Assembly: GCA_046756445.1 (NCBI GenBank)
Contig: JBHHWI010000019.1
Span: forward strand, 1-35,581
Length of the DNA: 35,581 bases
Source: JACZWL01 sp046756445
Lineage (GTDB): Bacteria; Pseudomonadota; Gammaproteobacteria; Steroidobacterales; Woeseiaceae
Direction of reading: 5' to 3'
The notes beneath the pieces were generated by a model. That model had not been told where the DNA came from. It worked only from the letters and a program-made list of their open reading frames with translations, and searched no databases. Within the stretch, counting starts at the first letter, position 1; each line of letters begins with the position of its first letter. Both the position numbers and the translations under genes were made by a program. Below are positions 1 to 9,058 of this stretch, one piece after another.

Positions 1-206
1 GCGGTGGCCTCGAATTTGGCTCTGCGCTTCTTGTTCACTTCGGCAATCAGCGCCGTGACTTCGCTGCTCGCCGGGCTCTTGACCGCGGCAAGATAGCCCG
101 TGTTGGCTTCGCCGACCAGGCCCTGGTCTTTGGCGCTCTGAATGTCCAGCGCCCAGGCGTTCTGGAGTAACAACAGGAGTCCAACCGCGGCAAAGATTCT
201 ACTCAT
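1..206 (-). CDS. ydbL: YdbL-like periplasmic protein (DUF1318), 3' end cut by window edge
   Basis: Only the first 68 codons are visible; the gene runs off the left edge. It starts at the ATG at 206, 11 bases after the ynbE stop. Residues 1-19 form a typical signal peptide ending in NAWA. The mature start (LDIQSAKDQGLVGEANTGYL) carries the DUF1318 hallmark of a Gln-Gly-Leu-Val-Gly-Glu segment followed by a Gly-Tyr-Leu. In E. coli, YdbL is the periplasmic third component encoded after YdbH and YnbE and is thought to help their assembly in inter-membrane phospholipid transport. Gene order and spacing match that operon, which supports the call despite truncation. Confidence 0.85.
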   Translation of the reverse strand, partial: MSRIFAAVGLLLLLQNAWALDIQSAKDQGLVGEANTGYLAAVKSPASSEVTALIAEVNKKRRAKFEAT

Positions 207-217
207 ATTCACAGCCC

Positions 218-403
218 TCAGAATACGTCGCTGTCGTCCTCAAACAAGTCTTCCAGTTCCTTGTCAACCTGAATGCGGATTTCATGTTCGATTTTGACAT
301 TGAGATTGATCTCGATCGGCTTGTCAGGCGCCTCAACCTTGACGGTCGGTGAACAGCCGCCGAGCAATGAGAGCAGGGCGATCAGTGAAAATAACGATTT
401 CAT
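218..403 (-). CDS. ynbE: YnbE-like small outer-membrane lipoprotein
   Basis: This 61-residue lipoprotein precursor has a hydrophobic signal and the lipobox LLGGC, so Cys17 is the predicted lipidated residue. The mature part is short and beta-prone (TVKVEAPDKPIEINLNVKIEH), the signature of the YnbE family, and ends in an acidic tail. YnbE is known in E. coli as the outer-membrane partner that multimerises and contacts the C-terminus of YdbH, completing a bridge for phospholipids between the two membranes. It lies 71 bases after ydbH and 11 bases before ydbL on the same strand, as in the enterobacterial operon. The conserved order makes the assignment secure although the protein is tiny. Confidence 0.9.
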   Translation of the reverse strand: MKSLFSLIALLSLLGGCSPTVKVEAPDKPIEINLNVKIEHEIRIQVDKELEDLFEDDSDVF

Positions 404-474
404 GGCTGTACCGGGATTCTCATCTGTCTTCGGCCAAGCTTACCCCATGTTTCCATGAGCGGGTAGCAGTGCAT

Positions 475-2919
475 TTACCTCGACAGTCGTTGCTCCAGGA
501 TTTCTTCGACAGTCCGCGTCAGCCTCAGGGTCCTGAGCATCTGCGGAACATTGTTTTCTAGACCGAGTGACAGGATGACCGTCGGACTGCCCTCCATGTC
601 GGGATTCCTGCCGGGTACGCGCATCTGCAGTTTCAGGTTTCCGTCCTTGTCGTAATCAACGACGGATGTGAGTGATTCGTATTCCAGGTTGCTCAAAGCC
701 TCCGTCGCCAGGCCGATGCTCGACACTTCCATATCATCGGGGACGACGTCCTGCTTGAAGCGTACGACGCCGCCCGGTGGCTCGCCGGTCAATCGTCCGG
801 CCGCGACCGTCACGGCGTCCCCTGCGATTGTCACTGGTATCTCCGCGCCGGCGCTACCGCTGAATTCCAGCGCTTCCTGATGTTCCAGCGACAGGAGCTG
901 GGAAAGTTCAATTGATTCGGCCCGGAGGAAGATCGAATTACTGTCTCTGCCGAGATAGTAGGTGAACGGGTCCGTCCGAATCACACCGCCGAAAGCCGTC
1001 ATGTTGAGCTCCTCGACATCGATAGACAATTCATCGGGGTGGAGGATGTATGTGGCTTCAATGTCTTCAAGCGGCATGCCGACATCGACAAAGTCGACTG
1101 AAATTGTCGATGGTTCCACGTCGAATCCGGACGCCGTGCGGTAATCCGGCTCGAGGCTTGTCGACAGGCCGGTAAAGACAATGTCGTCGTATCTGCCGGC
1201 CAGGCCCGAGATCTGAATCGAGGATTCCCCGACAAGCTGCCAGCCGGCGTCGGCGGCGCGCCAGGCCAGACGCAACCCACCGGTGACGCTGCCCGCACTG
1301 ATGTCCCATTTGAAAGGCCACGGCGCCGCGCGGTCTGAGAGCCGCTTGGTTCTGAACGACAGGACGACATCGCCGACATTCAATTGCCCTGAGCCCGAGT
1401 CGATATTGTGCCGGGCCTTAATGCCGGCTTCCTGCCCGTCGTCAAGGCCAACCGTCGTGAACGCAGCCGTCACAAGCTCGTTTTGCAGGGTCACATTGCC
1501 GTCAAACCCGGGCAGGAATACCATCAGGTCATCCCATGTTGCCTGACTGGATGGCGAGACGATCGCGGCTCGCCCGGACAGGCGCTGATTCGATTCACCG
1601 ACAACAACGTCGCTTAGTGAAACGGTTGTCGAGAACGCGATTTTTTCGTCCAGTCGGATCGAGTCGATGTTGCCTTCGATCGAGTCGGCCGCGAATCGCC
1701 AAGCGATGCCCGAGAGGGTCATGTCGGCGGCCGACAACAGTCGTGCATTCAGTTTTGCCAGATCGAGGCCGTTGGCGGATATTCCCGTCATCGAAAGCCG
1801 GGCATCCGGATGAACGTTTACTCGAATCGCATCTTTTGCGAACACGATGTCCTGTGCCGCTGCAAGCTCTATTCGGCGGGCCTTCGTCCAGGCAAGATCG
1901 GCAGGGTCCATCACAGTTTCGATGTTCATCGAGCACGCCGGACCCGACCTGCAGCTAAGCCCTGAAATGAGAACGGGTATATCTGCCCACTGCTCATATG
2001 ACAGTCGCAAAGCGGCCTGATCCCCGTTGATCATCCACTGCAGCTCTGGATACGTGGTGTCAAGTGTCATCGGACTGGCCGAACCGGCACTGACCGACGC
2101 GGCGTCGACCGTACCGTTGTTGAACTCAATTCGTATCGGCGTGAGTGGGACGATAAGTGCGCTGACCGACGCCTCTCGTTGCTCGTCATACGGAATCTCG
2201 ATATCGAACATCAGATCGATGACACCGGACGACGCAACGTCAGTATCCGCGAGCAAGGCTGACACGGCGAGGTCCAGCTCGGATACGCCGGTTACGGCTA
2301 TTTCCTTGTCGCTTCTCCCGATACGGCCTGTGATCGTTTGATCCGGGAAACTTTCGAACGTACCTCTGATGGACAACAACACATCGTAGCTCTGCTCGTT
2401 TGCCTTATTTATTTCAGCTGAAATCGTATTTGTGTCAATGGATGCGCTTAGGGCCTGATCGGCTTCGGCCGTGGCCCATCGCAGCTGGCGCATTGCAGGG
2501 TAGGGCGCCACGACGAGTTCCGCGACGATCGCCTCGGTATTCGGAACAGCCACTGGCAGCAGGAGGATTTGTTCGAGCAAGGACGCCAGAGCCAGCGGCT
2601 CGTCGTCGGCCATGGCCGGAAGGTGTATTGATATCCTCTCCGCGGTGAATGTCCTGACGCCGGCCGGCGATCGGCGTATTGGCAAGGTCAGGTTTCGGAT
2701 CACGATGGCAGTGCCATTCTCGAGCTCGAGTTCGAGGTAACCGATGTATGCATTATCCGTCGCGAGGGCATCGAGCGAGACGCCGGTTACTGCGACACCG
2801 TATTCCTCGAGAATCGGACTGGATATTCTTTCGATGATCGTGTCGCGCAAAAACCAGGCTATTACAGTCGTTATCGCGACCACGGCCAAACATATCGCTG
2901 CAAATCTAGTGACCTTCAA
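475..2919 (-). CDS. ydbH: YdbH-like AsmA/TamB-type inter-membrane lipid transport protein
   Basis: The product is 814 residues long, with an N-terminal membrane anchor (about residues 5-24) and a long periplasmic beta-rich body typical of AsmA-like bridge proteins. The C-terminal part contains the family's Pro-Pro-Gly-Gly-Val-Val-Arg-Phe segment near residue 715. YdbH acts redundantly with TamB and YhdP in moving phospholipids to the outer membrane; here the evidence is family resemblance plus the adjacent ynbE and ydbL. The start is a TTG at 2919 with GGAG six bases upstream; the ATG four bases further upstream is out of frame. First gene of the operon; the 214 bases upstream separate it from the c-di-GMP gene. 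Confidence 0.88.
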   Translation of the reverse strand: MKVTRFAAICLAVVAITTVIAWFLRDTIIERISSPILEEYGVAVTGVSLDALATDNAYIGYLELELENGTAIVIRNLTLPIRRSPAGVRTFTAERISIHLPAMADDEPLALASLLEQILLLPVAVPNTEAIVAELVVAPYPAMRQLRWATAEADQALSASIDTNTISAEINKANEQSYDVLLSIRGTFESFPDQTITGRIGRSDKEIAVTGVSELDLAVSALLADTDVASSGVIDLMFDIEIPYDEQREASVSALIVPLTPIRIEFNNGTVDAASVSAGSASPMTLDTTYPELQWMINGDQAALRLSYEQWADIPVLISGLSCRSGPACSMNIETVMDPADLAWTKARRIELAAAQDIVFAKDAIRVNVHPDARLSMTGISANGLDLAKLNARLLSAADMTLSGIAWRFAADSIEGNIDSIRLDEKIAFSTTVSLSDVVVGESNQRLSGRAAIVSPSSQATWDDLMVFLPGFDGNVTLQNELVTAAFTTVGLDDGQEAGIKARHNIDSGSGQLNVGDVVLSFRTKRLSDRAAPWPFKWDISAGSVTGGLRLAWRAADAGWQLVGESSIQISGLAGRYDDIVFTGLSTSLEPDYRTASGFDVEPSTISVDFVDVGMPLEDIEATYILHPDELSIDVEELNMTAFGGVIRTDPFTYYLGRDSNSIFLRAESIELSQLLSLEHQEALEFSGSAGAEIPVTIAGDAVTVAAGRLTGEPPGGVVRFKQDVVPDDMEVSSIGLATEALSNLEYESLTSVVDYDKDGNLKLQMRVPGRNPDMEGSPTVILSLGLENNVPQMLRTLRLTRTVEEILEQRLSR

Positions 2920-3087
2920 CCATTGCTCCGTTCATCTGCCCTCGCAATTGGACAAGAAATTGCCGATTGAATGCGCCCGGATTCGGCATCGCATTTCAGT
3001 CAGGAAAAATCGGTGTCAACAATGAAATGCCGATCGGGGGCCACACATTACCATCGGTGCCGGCGGTCGGTCAGGCCAAGGCGCAAG

Positions 3088-3110
3088 CAGACGGGTGTTG
3101 ATTCCGTCTG
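3088..3110 (-). terminator. Possible terminator hairpin after the GGDEF-EAL gene
   Basis: A perfect 7-bp inverted repeat (CAGACGG / CCGTCTG) with a 9-base loop begins 24 bases beyond the stop of the c-di-GMP gene on its own strand. There is no strong T-run after it, so it is only a candidate intrinsic terminator. Confidence 0.35.
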
Positions 3111-3133
3111 TTCACAATGATCTGCGGGAGGTA

Positions 3134-5251
3134 TCAGGCGCTTGCCTGATCCTCGGTTTTGGGGCCAGGTATTGATGCCGCGATGTCGGTAAGCATTTTC
3201 ATGAACTCTTTGGCCGAGAGCGGTTCGCTGCAAAGGAATCCCTGAATCTGGTTGCAGCCGTGTCGCCGCAGGAATTCCAGTTGCTCGTCGGACTCGACGC
3301 CTTCCGCTACGACGTTCAGGCCGAGTTGCTGCGCCATTGCAAGTATGGCGGCGCAGATGGCTGCGTCATCCACGTCGACATGGAGATCCTTGACGAACGA
3401 ACGATCGATCTTGAGTGTGTCGATCGGAAAGCGCTTGAGATAACTGAGCGATGAATAGCCTGTTCCGAAATCGTCGACCGACAACGAAATACCGGCATTC
3501 TTCAGCCTCTGCAGGGCAATAAGGGTGTTATCGGCGTCCTGTAGCAGGACACTCTCGGTAATCTCGAGCTCCAGATACTTCGCCTCGATGCCGGCGTCAG
3601 TCAATGCGTTGTGAACGTCCTCGCGAAGGCTGTCCGCATGGAACTGGTGGCTGGATATATTGACAGACACCGGAATTGCCCCAAACGGGAATTTGGACCA
3701 GGCTTTTACCTGATTGCAGGCTTCACGCAGAACCCACTGACCGATCTGCACAATCAACCCGGTCTCCTCGGCAACCGAGATAAAGTCGTCCGGGGAAATG
3801 GGTCCCCGCTCCGGGTGCTGCCAGCGAAGAAGTGCCTCGGCCCCGGTCAACGACCAGGTCATTGCGTCGACTTTCGGCTGATAGTAGAGCTTGAATTGAC
3901 TTTGATCGATCGCTTTGCGGATCTGGTTTTCCAGGTCGAGACGATGGAGTGACTTGGTCCGCATTGTCTCCGTAAAAAACTTGTAGTTATTGCGGCCGAA
4001 AAACTTGGCGCGATACATCGCGGAGTCGGCATTCATCAGGAGCGCTTCGACGGTTTCGCCATCCTGCGGATACATCGCAATACCGATGCTGGGTGTCACG
4101 ACAAACTGATGCCCTTCGCAGCTAAATGGCGGGGTCAGTACCGAGATAATACGCGACGTAATTGATGCAACCGTTTCCTCGGAGTCCACGCCGTACAGCT
4201 TGATGACAAATTCATCTCCACCGAGGCGAGCCAGGTTGATGCCGCCATCGTCGTTCGGGTCGAAGCGTGAAACAGAGTCGGTGGATCGCGTGCAATTCTC
4301 CAGCCTGCGGGCTACCTCCTTGAGCAGTTCGTCGCCTATGCTGTGGCCCAGGGTGTCGTTGATGCGCTTGAATCGATCGAGGTCTACGAACAGAATCGCG
4401 AACTTTTCATTGTCCTGTTCGGCGAGCCTTATTGTCTGTTCCAGGCTCTGGCTGAATAGCTGTCGATTCGGCAACTCGGTCAGCTCGTCGTAATAGGCCA
4501 GATTGAATATTCTCTCCTCGGAATTCTTTCTTTCGGTAATGTCCCTGACGATAGCCAGAACCGAATTCTTGTCACGTTTGACGAACCGGGTTTCGAGGTG
4601 AATGTCCAGGGCTTCCAGTGTGTGCTCGTAGACCTGTGCTTTGCCGGTCTCGAGCGCCCGCTTGATGCAGGCTCTTGCCGTGTCGTCGTTCTCACAGGGA
4701 TAGAAGTTCACCTCCGATGCTGTCGACAAAGCCTTGATCTGCTGAGTATTGGTGGCGTCCGGCCCGCTCAGTCCCTCCCGTACCTGTCCATCGGCATTGA
4801 CGATGAAGATGAGATCGGGAACGGCGCGAATCAGGCCCCTGAGGTCGTTGAGTGACCGTGAGGTTCTCAGGACGTATCGGATGCGATGGGCCAGAGCAGG
4901 CAACGAGATTGGCTTGATGATGAAGTCGGTCGCGCCGAGATTGTAGGCGCGCTCCACGGAGCGGCTATCCTCCCTCTCGGTCACCATGAAGATTGGAATC
5001 TCCCGATCCGTCTCCCGGGCCCTTATGATTTCGCACAGGGAAAAACCGTCCATCTCGGGCATTTCGACGTCGAGCAAGACGACGTCCGGTTGTGTCCTGG
5101 CAAACTGATCCAGCGCAACCTTGCCATCCGCGGCCGTAACCACACGAAATCCAGCTTGTTCCAGGACATCCTGGACCATCTTGCGGATCGTCGCGTCATC
5201 GTCGGCGACGAGGACAAGCGGTTTTTCTGCCGTGTCTAAACCAGTGGTCAT
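3134..5251 (-). CDS. Response regulator with REC-PAS-GGDEF-EAL domains (c-di-GMP turnover)
   Basis: A 705-residue cytoplasmic protein with four domains. REC spans about residues 11-130, with phospho-acceptor Asp61 (in VVLLDVEMPEMDG) and Lys113. A PAS-like domain lies at about 135-240, GGDEF at 250-425 with intact GGDEF at 344-348, and EAL at 440-690 with EALLR at 472, the DDFGTGYSS segment and VVAEGVE. Both catalytic signatures look complete, so it could make or degrade c-di-GMP. The RxxD inhibitory site normally found five residues before GGDEF is absent. A GTG at 5329 would add 26 residues before the REC domain; the ATG at 5251 is preferred because it begins just before REC. No cognate kinase is adjacent. 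Confidence 0.9.
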   Translation of the reverse strand: MTTGLDTAEKPLVLVADDDATIRKMVQDVLEQAGFRVVTAADGKVALDQFARTQPDVVLLDVEMPEMDGFSLCEIIRARETDREIPIFMVTEREDSRSVERAYNLGATDFIIKPISLPALAHRIRYVLRTSRSLNDLRGLIRAVPDLIFIVNADGQVREGLSGPDATNTQQIKALSTASEVNFYPCENDDTARACIKRALETGKAQVYEHTLEALDIHLETRFVKRDKNSVLAIVRDITERKNSEERIFNLAYYDELTELPNRQLFSQSLEQTIRLAEQDNEKFAILFVDLDRFKRINDTLGHSIGDELLKEVARRLENCTRSTDSVSRFDPNDDGGINLARLGGDEFVIKLYGVDSEETVASITSRIISVLTPPFSCEGHQFVVTPSIGIAMYPQDGETVEALLMNADSAMYRAKFFGRNNYKFFTETMRTKSLHRLDLENQIRKAIDQSQFKLYYQPKVDAMTWSLTGAEALLRWQHPERGPISPDDFISVAEETGLIVQIGQWVLREACNQVKAWSKFPFGAIPVSVNISSHQFHADSLREDVHNALTDAGIEAKYLELEITESVLLQDADNTLIALQRLKNAGISLSVDDFGTGYSSLSYLKRFPIDTLKIDRSFVKDLHVDVDDAAICAAILAMAQQLGLNVVAEGVESDEQLEFLRRHGCNQIQGFLCSEPLSAKEFMKMLTDIAASIPGPKTEDQASA

Positions 5252-5359
5252 GCGGGCGATTTTGGGATTAACACTATGTAAAATAAGAGAATATTGACCC
5301 AGCACGGCAATATCCGCGACAGCGGTCACAGTTATGACACCGAAAGCGGCCCGTGGCTC

Positions 5360-6343
5360 TTATCGGCGCTTGTCGAGCCGCCAGAGACCGGCTTTTCTGG
5401 CTGCGGCGAAAGCTTGGTCTAATTCCTGCGCACTCGGCCGACGATTGATATCGCGATATTTCGGCACGATGCCGGCATGGTGCACCGGGCGGTACTGATC
5501 CATGATATTCACGTACGTATCGGGAGAGATTTCGACGGCCAGCCACTCGAAGATTTTCCGGGCATCTTCGGTGTGATTTGGCATGACGAGGTGCCGCACC
5601 AGCAGTCCACGCCGCGCAATGCCGTCCTCGCCGACGCGGAGGTCGCCGACCTGGCGATGCATTTCCCTGATGGCTTCGCTGGCGCGCTCAGGGTAGTCCT
5701 TTGCCTTCAGATAGCTTCTCGAGGGCTCGTACCCGAAGAATTTGAAGTCGGGCATGTAGATGTCGACCAGCCCGTCCATCAATCTGAGTGACTGGAGCGA
5801 GTCATAGGCGCTGGTGTTATAGACGATCGGTACTTTGAGGCCGCGAGGAACGGCCGCCGCGATCGCCTCGACCAGTTGCGGTGCGACGTGCTCGGGAGTG
5901 ACAAAGTTGATGTTGTGGCAGCCGCGGGCTTGCAGCTGAAGCATCAGGGTCGCTATTTCCTGTCCTGTACACTCGGCTCCCGCATTTTGCTGGGAAATGT
6001 CCCAGTTTTGACAGAACACGCATCGCAGGTTGCACAGCCCGAAGAAGATCGTTCCGGAGCCGTTCCAGCCCCTGAGGCAGTCCTCCTCGCCGAAATGAGG
6101 AAATGCGCTCGAGACGATGGCGTGCCTGCCGGTGTTGCAAATGCGAGCTTTATCGATCAGACGATTGACATGGCAATTTCGCGGGCAGGCGCAACAATCT
6201 TCGAGTTCGGCAACAGCTTCGGGGACCCGTGAGGGAAATTCGCCACGTTCATAGGTCGAGACATAGACCGGCTCGAAGTTCCTGATAAGAAACCTCGAAT
6301 CCGCATGTCTGCCAGTGCGTATTGCATTGGCCCTGTACACCAC
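5360..6343 (-). CDS. PflA/PflX-like radical SAM protein (COG1313 type)
   Basis: The 327-residue product has the radical SAM 4Fe-4S motif C104-x3-C108-x2-C111 (GLCNLRCVFCQNW), preceded by a Cys-rich N-terminal segment (DCCACPRNCHVNR and ICNTG, residues 50-72) that is typical of the uncharacterised COG1313 group. Members resemble pyruvate formate-lyase activating enzyme, but their substrate is unknown, so none is proposed here. The start is a GTG at 6343; no internal Met lies before the conserved N-terminal region, so this start or one very near it is required. It follows the parA-like gene by 51 bases on the same strand and could share its transcript. No glycyl-radical enzyme is encoded in the window. 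Confidence 0.85.
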   Translation of the reverse strand: MVYRANAIRTGRHADSRFLIRNFEPVYVSTYERGEFPSRVPEAVAELEDCCACPRNCHVNRLIDKARICNTGRHAIVSSAFPHFGEEDCLRGWNGSGTIFFGLCNLRCVFCQNWDISQQNAGAECTGQEIATLMLQLQARGCHNINFVTPEHVAPQLVEAIAAAVPRGLKVPIVYNTSAYDSLQSLRLMDGLVDIYMPDFKFFGYEPSRSYLKAKDYPERASEAIREMHRQVGDLRVGEDGIARRGLLVRHLVMPNHTEDARKIFEWLAVEISPDTYVNIMDQYRPVHHAGIVPKYRDINRRPSAQELDQAFAAARKAGLWRLDKRR

Positions 6344-6394
6344 AGAATCCTGTTTTTACCGCTATGGCTGTCAGCACAGCCGACCTTGCCGATT

Positions 6395-7162
6395 CTAACG
6401 CAGACTCTTTGAGTGTGCGGGGGTGAGGACCTCCGCTCCAGGGATATGCTCGTACCCGGAAGATGCCAGGGAGTCAAGCCGCCGCATACGCCACTGGTCA
6501 AGCCAGTTCATGATCAGGTCCAGCTGAGCGATGTCCCGGGCCGCCTTGTGGGCAGGCATTTCGTAAAGTCCAATTCCCTGCGCCGCGGCCTGAACAAAGT
6601 TCTGGCTGTCCCGCAAGATCGCGATGATTGGAATGCGCAGGCTGGTCAAAAAGCGCATGAGCATCTGATAGCTTTTCGTATTGTGACGCGTCCGGTTGGC
6701 AATCACGGCCAGTTGACGATCTCGCCGGTCAAACTGTGCCACGAGCAATAATTCGGCAATGAACCGTGATGCGGAATACACGTCGATGGCCGAGGGCAGG
6801 ACAGGTATCAGGATACTGTGTGCATCGTACGTAATGGAGTGAAATTCGGCATGCTCGACGCTGCCCGGCAGGTCGAAAATCACGGTTCCGGTGCCGGGTT
6901 CGAGGTGCCGCTGGAAATCCCGGAGCACTTCCTCGGCATTCTCGTAGCCGGCGACACCGTGAATCGCGGGACGCTCGGCCGGGCGCTTATCGAGCCAGCG
7001 CATGGCGAAACCCCGAGGATCGCAGTCTATCAGGGTCGGTGCCGGCCCACGCAGCGCATACCGACTGGCAAGGTTGGTTGCCAGCGTCGTCTTGCCGCAA
7101 CCACCCTTGGGATTCAGAACGACTATCTTGTGAAGACAGTCTTGAACCTGTGAGGCGAGCAT
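6395..7162 (-). CDS. Orphan ParA/MinD-type ATPase (copy 1)
   Basis: A 255-residue P-loop ATPase with the deviant Walker A motif KGGCGKTT (residues 19-26, with the signature first Lys) and a beta-strand plus Asp-Leu-Pro-Gly-Ser in the switch II position. This is the ParA/MinD/Soj superfamily, whose members dimerise on ATP and position cargo on DNA or membrane. No parB gene or parS-like palindrome is near. The ATG at 7162 is preferred; a TTG at 7252 would add 30 residues of low-complexity sequence with no ribosome site. It is closely similar over nearly its full length to the ATPase at 30150-30899. Cargo is unknown; flanking genes are a membrane protein upstream and the radical SAM gene downstream. 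Confidence 0.85.
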   Translation of the reverse strand: MLASQVQDCLHKIVVLNPKGGCGKTTLATNLASRYALRGPAPTLIDCDPRGFAMRWLDKRPAERPAIHGVAGYENAEEVLRDFQRHLEPGTGTVIFDLPGSVEHAEFHSITYDAHSILIPVLPSAIDVYSASRFIAELLLVAQFDRRDRQLAVIANRTRHNTKSYQMLMRFLTSLRIPIIAILRDSQNFVQAAAQGIGLYEMPAHKAARDIAQLDLIMNWLDQWRMRRLDSLASSGYEHIPGAEVLTPAHSKSLR

Positions 7163-7364
7163 TGTTCTGCCGGGGTCTGTCCCCTCTCCGTAGGCGAACA
7201 CTCGCCGCGATTCGTCACCGACAGGCAGCCCAATCCAACCACACCCCGGCAATGGCTAGTCGCGGATGCTTTCAGATCCGAATCCTACAAAAAGCGAAGC
7301 TCCGTGTCGAGGGGAACTATATGGGCGAACAAAAACATATCCCAAGCATGTCCGGAATACCTGC

Positions 7365-7919
7365 TTATGGCCACAGCCAGCCGAACACGCCCGCAGTCAG
7401 CAATCCATAGATGATGCCGTCGACTATGTCTTTTGCCGTGCGGGTCCAGGTATGACCAAACCAGATCGCGCCCATCGGCGCGGCGCCCGCGTAGGCAAGC
7501 ACGGCCACCGTGGCTGAAATCTGGAAGACCTTGAGATATTCGGCCCCGGCCGGCAGTGCTACGCTGGTCACATAGGCGACCAGGAGCGAGACCACCAGGC
7601 AGTAAACGCCCCATTGCACCAGCTGCTTGCCCATTGCGAGCGATCCGTGTTGCAGGACTATGACCATCGCAGCCGGCCCTTCCTTGCACTTGGCTTGCCA
7701 CTCCTCGCTCTTGCGCTCAGCGCCCGAACCGGCGTGCGGAACGCTGTACTGACCAGGGCTCGAGCCTTTCAGCGCGGCCCTGGCTGCCTCCTCGTCGGGC
7801 AGTTTCCGCCAGTCGGCGTTGTGATACTGCACGACGGTCCAGATCAGGCTGCTGGCGATGAACACGATGACGCCTGCTAAGATAATCGGCAACCACAAAG
7901 ACATTAGGTCCACGTTCAT
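7365..7919 (-). CDS. Four-helix inner-membrane protein of unknown function
   Basis: A 184-residue protein with predicted membrane helices at about residues 8-30, 101-121, 130-152 and 165-183. Between helices 1 and 2 is a hydrophilic loop with the segment HNADWRKLPDEEA and a Tyr-Ser-Val-Pro-His stretch, a pattern I associate with a conserved but uncharacterised membrane family; I cannot name the family with confidence. It is transcribed divergently from the redox operon that starts at 8030 and lies about 200 bases upstream of the parA-like gene on the same strand. The start is ATG at 7919. No catalytic motif is visible. Confidence 0.8.
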   Translation of the reverse strand: MNVDLMSLWLPIILAGVIVFIASSLIWTVVQYHNADWRKLPDEEAARAALKGSSPGQYSVPHAGSGAERKSEEWQAKCKEGPAAMVIVLQHGSLAMGKQLVQWGVYCLVVSLLVAYVTSVALPAGAEYLKVFQISATVAVLAYAGAAPMGAIWFGHTWTRTAKDIVDGIIYGLLTAGVFGWLWP

Positions 7920-8029
7920 TTCGGATTCTCCTTATTGATGCGCCGTCTGCCCGGCCGGTTTCATGCAGTAGTGTAGACGATTTGTCGGGCCGGTTTCGGC
8001 CGTGGAAATGTCCTTCTAGAATACGACGT

Positions 8030-8668
8030 ATGCATCCAGCCTGTTTCTTTCAAAACCTGGTCCGGTGCTTTATCGGATTTTGCCTGGTAGCGAATATGCA
8101 AACCGTCCACGCACACGGTAGCGTCGTTCCCGACGAGGACCTGTGTCTGATTCAGATCGGTTATTTCAAAGCACACTTCAAGATCTACCTGCCGCGAACA
8201 CACCGGCACGAGGAGTTTTGCGAAGACGTCCCTCGCACCGGCGAGAGCGTCTTTGTCATGGAGTATGTTCACGGCGACCTCAGCGCAGTGCCGATCGACT
8301 TTCGCATCATACGGGACGTTACCGGGCTCGGACGGTTCGCAGGGAGTCAGGACGTAGAACTGATCGAGGATCTCGACAGCGCCACTGTCTTTTATCAACC
8401 GGCCGCGGTTCAGCCGGACGTGTTCGCAATCGTCAAGGACTTTGATGAGGCCGGGTGGTATGTCGGCATCGTGACTGCAACGACCGGAGACACCGGGACC
8501 TACAGTGCCGTCTTTCCATTCAAGGTCGGTTTCACCGGATTTGGCTACTGGCCATTGCTCATCGGACTGATAGTCCTTCTTCAGCTGCACTTCTGGTACA
8601 TGAGTGGCGCTCTCTCACGTTTGCGCAAGCGGCGCAGCGTTCACACACGCAATACCTCGGAGGCGTGA
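8030..8668 (+). CDS. Membrane-anchored periplasmic protein with predicted N-terminal His
   Basis: The 212-residue product has a signal peptide whose best cleavage site (VHA, residues 26-28) would leave His29 as the first mature residue (HGSVVPDEDLC). A beta-rich periplasmic domain follows, then one C-terminal membrane helix (about 168-190) and a basic cytoplasmic tail. An exposed N-terminal His is used for copper binding in CopC, YcnI and related proteins, so a metal role is possible but unproven. The ATG at 8030 is chosen over the TTG at 7982 because it sits directly before the signal peptide. It is the first gene of a three-gene run; the next starts one base after its stop. Confidence 0.75.
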   Translation: MHPACFFQNLVRCFIGFCLVANMQTVHAHGSVVPDEDLCLIQIGYFKAHFKIYLPRTHRHEEFCEDVPRTGESVFVMEYVHGDLSAVPIDFRIIRDVTGLGRFAGSQDVELIEDLDSATVFYQPAAVQPDVFAIVKDFDEAGWYVGIVTATTGDTGTYSAVFPFKVGFTGFGYWPLLIGLIVLLQLHFWYMSGALSRLRKRRSVHTRNTSEA

Positions 8669-8669
8669 C

Positions 8670-9056
8670 ATGACACACCGATCCTGGACAACCGGCGCCA
8701 TTCTCATGTTGGCCACCGCGACGATGGCTGGTGAACTGGAGTCGAGGAATGGCCTGTTTCGCGTGGCTTATGAAAGCCGGCTCGATCCGATTGCAATAAA
8801 CCGGATCCACAGCTGGGTAGTCCACGTGGAAACGCCAGAGGGCGAGCCGGTCGAGAACGCCGACCTGAGGGTGGAAGGCGGAATGCCGGCACATGATCAT
8901 GGCCTGCCAACCCGCCCGCAGGTGACGCGGAACCTGGGCAGCGGCAATTATCTGATCGAGGGAATGCGCTTCCACATGAACGGCTCCTGGCAAGTCGAAA
9001 TCACCATCAGTGTCGACGGCGATTCCGACGTGGTATTTGTCGAGCTGGAGCTCTGA
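8670..9056 (+). CDS. FixH/YtkA-like periplasmic protein
   Basis: A 128-residue protein with a signal peptide (about residues 1-19) and a single small beta-sandwich domain. The central GGMPAHDHGLPTRPQV segment matches the FixH/YtkA-like family, where the HDHG stretch is the conserved core. Such proteins accompany copper handling, cytochrome oxidase assembly or periplasmic redox enzymes. The ATG at 8670 has GGAGG about seven bases upstream, located within the end of the preceding gene, and only one base separates the two genes, indicating translational coupling. The TTG-initiated peroxidase gene follows after two bases, so all three are almost certainly one transcript. Confidence 0.85.
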   Translation: MTHRSWTTGAILMLATATMAGELESRNGLFRVAYESRLDPIAINRIHSWVVHVETPEGEPVENADLRVEGGMPAHDHGLPTRPQVTRNLGSGNYLIEGMRFHMNGSWQVEITISVDGDSDVVFVELEL

Positions 9057-9058
9057 TT

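Noticed and set aside
6395..7162. Partition locus with parB and parS near either ParA gene
   Set aside because: I found no ParB-like product and no parS-like palindrome near either copy, so they are treated as orphans.
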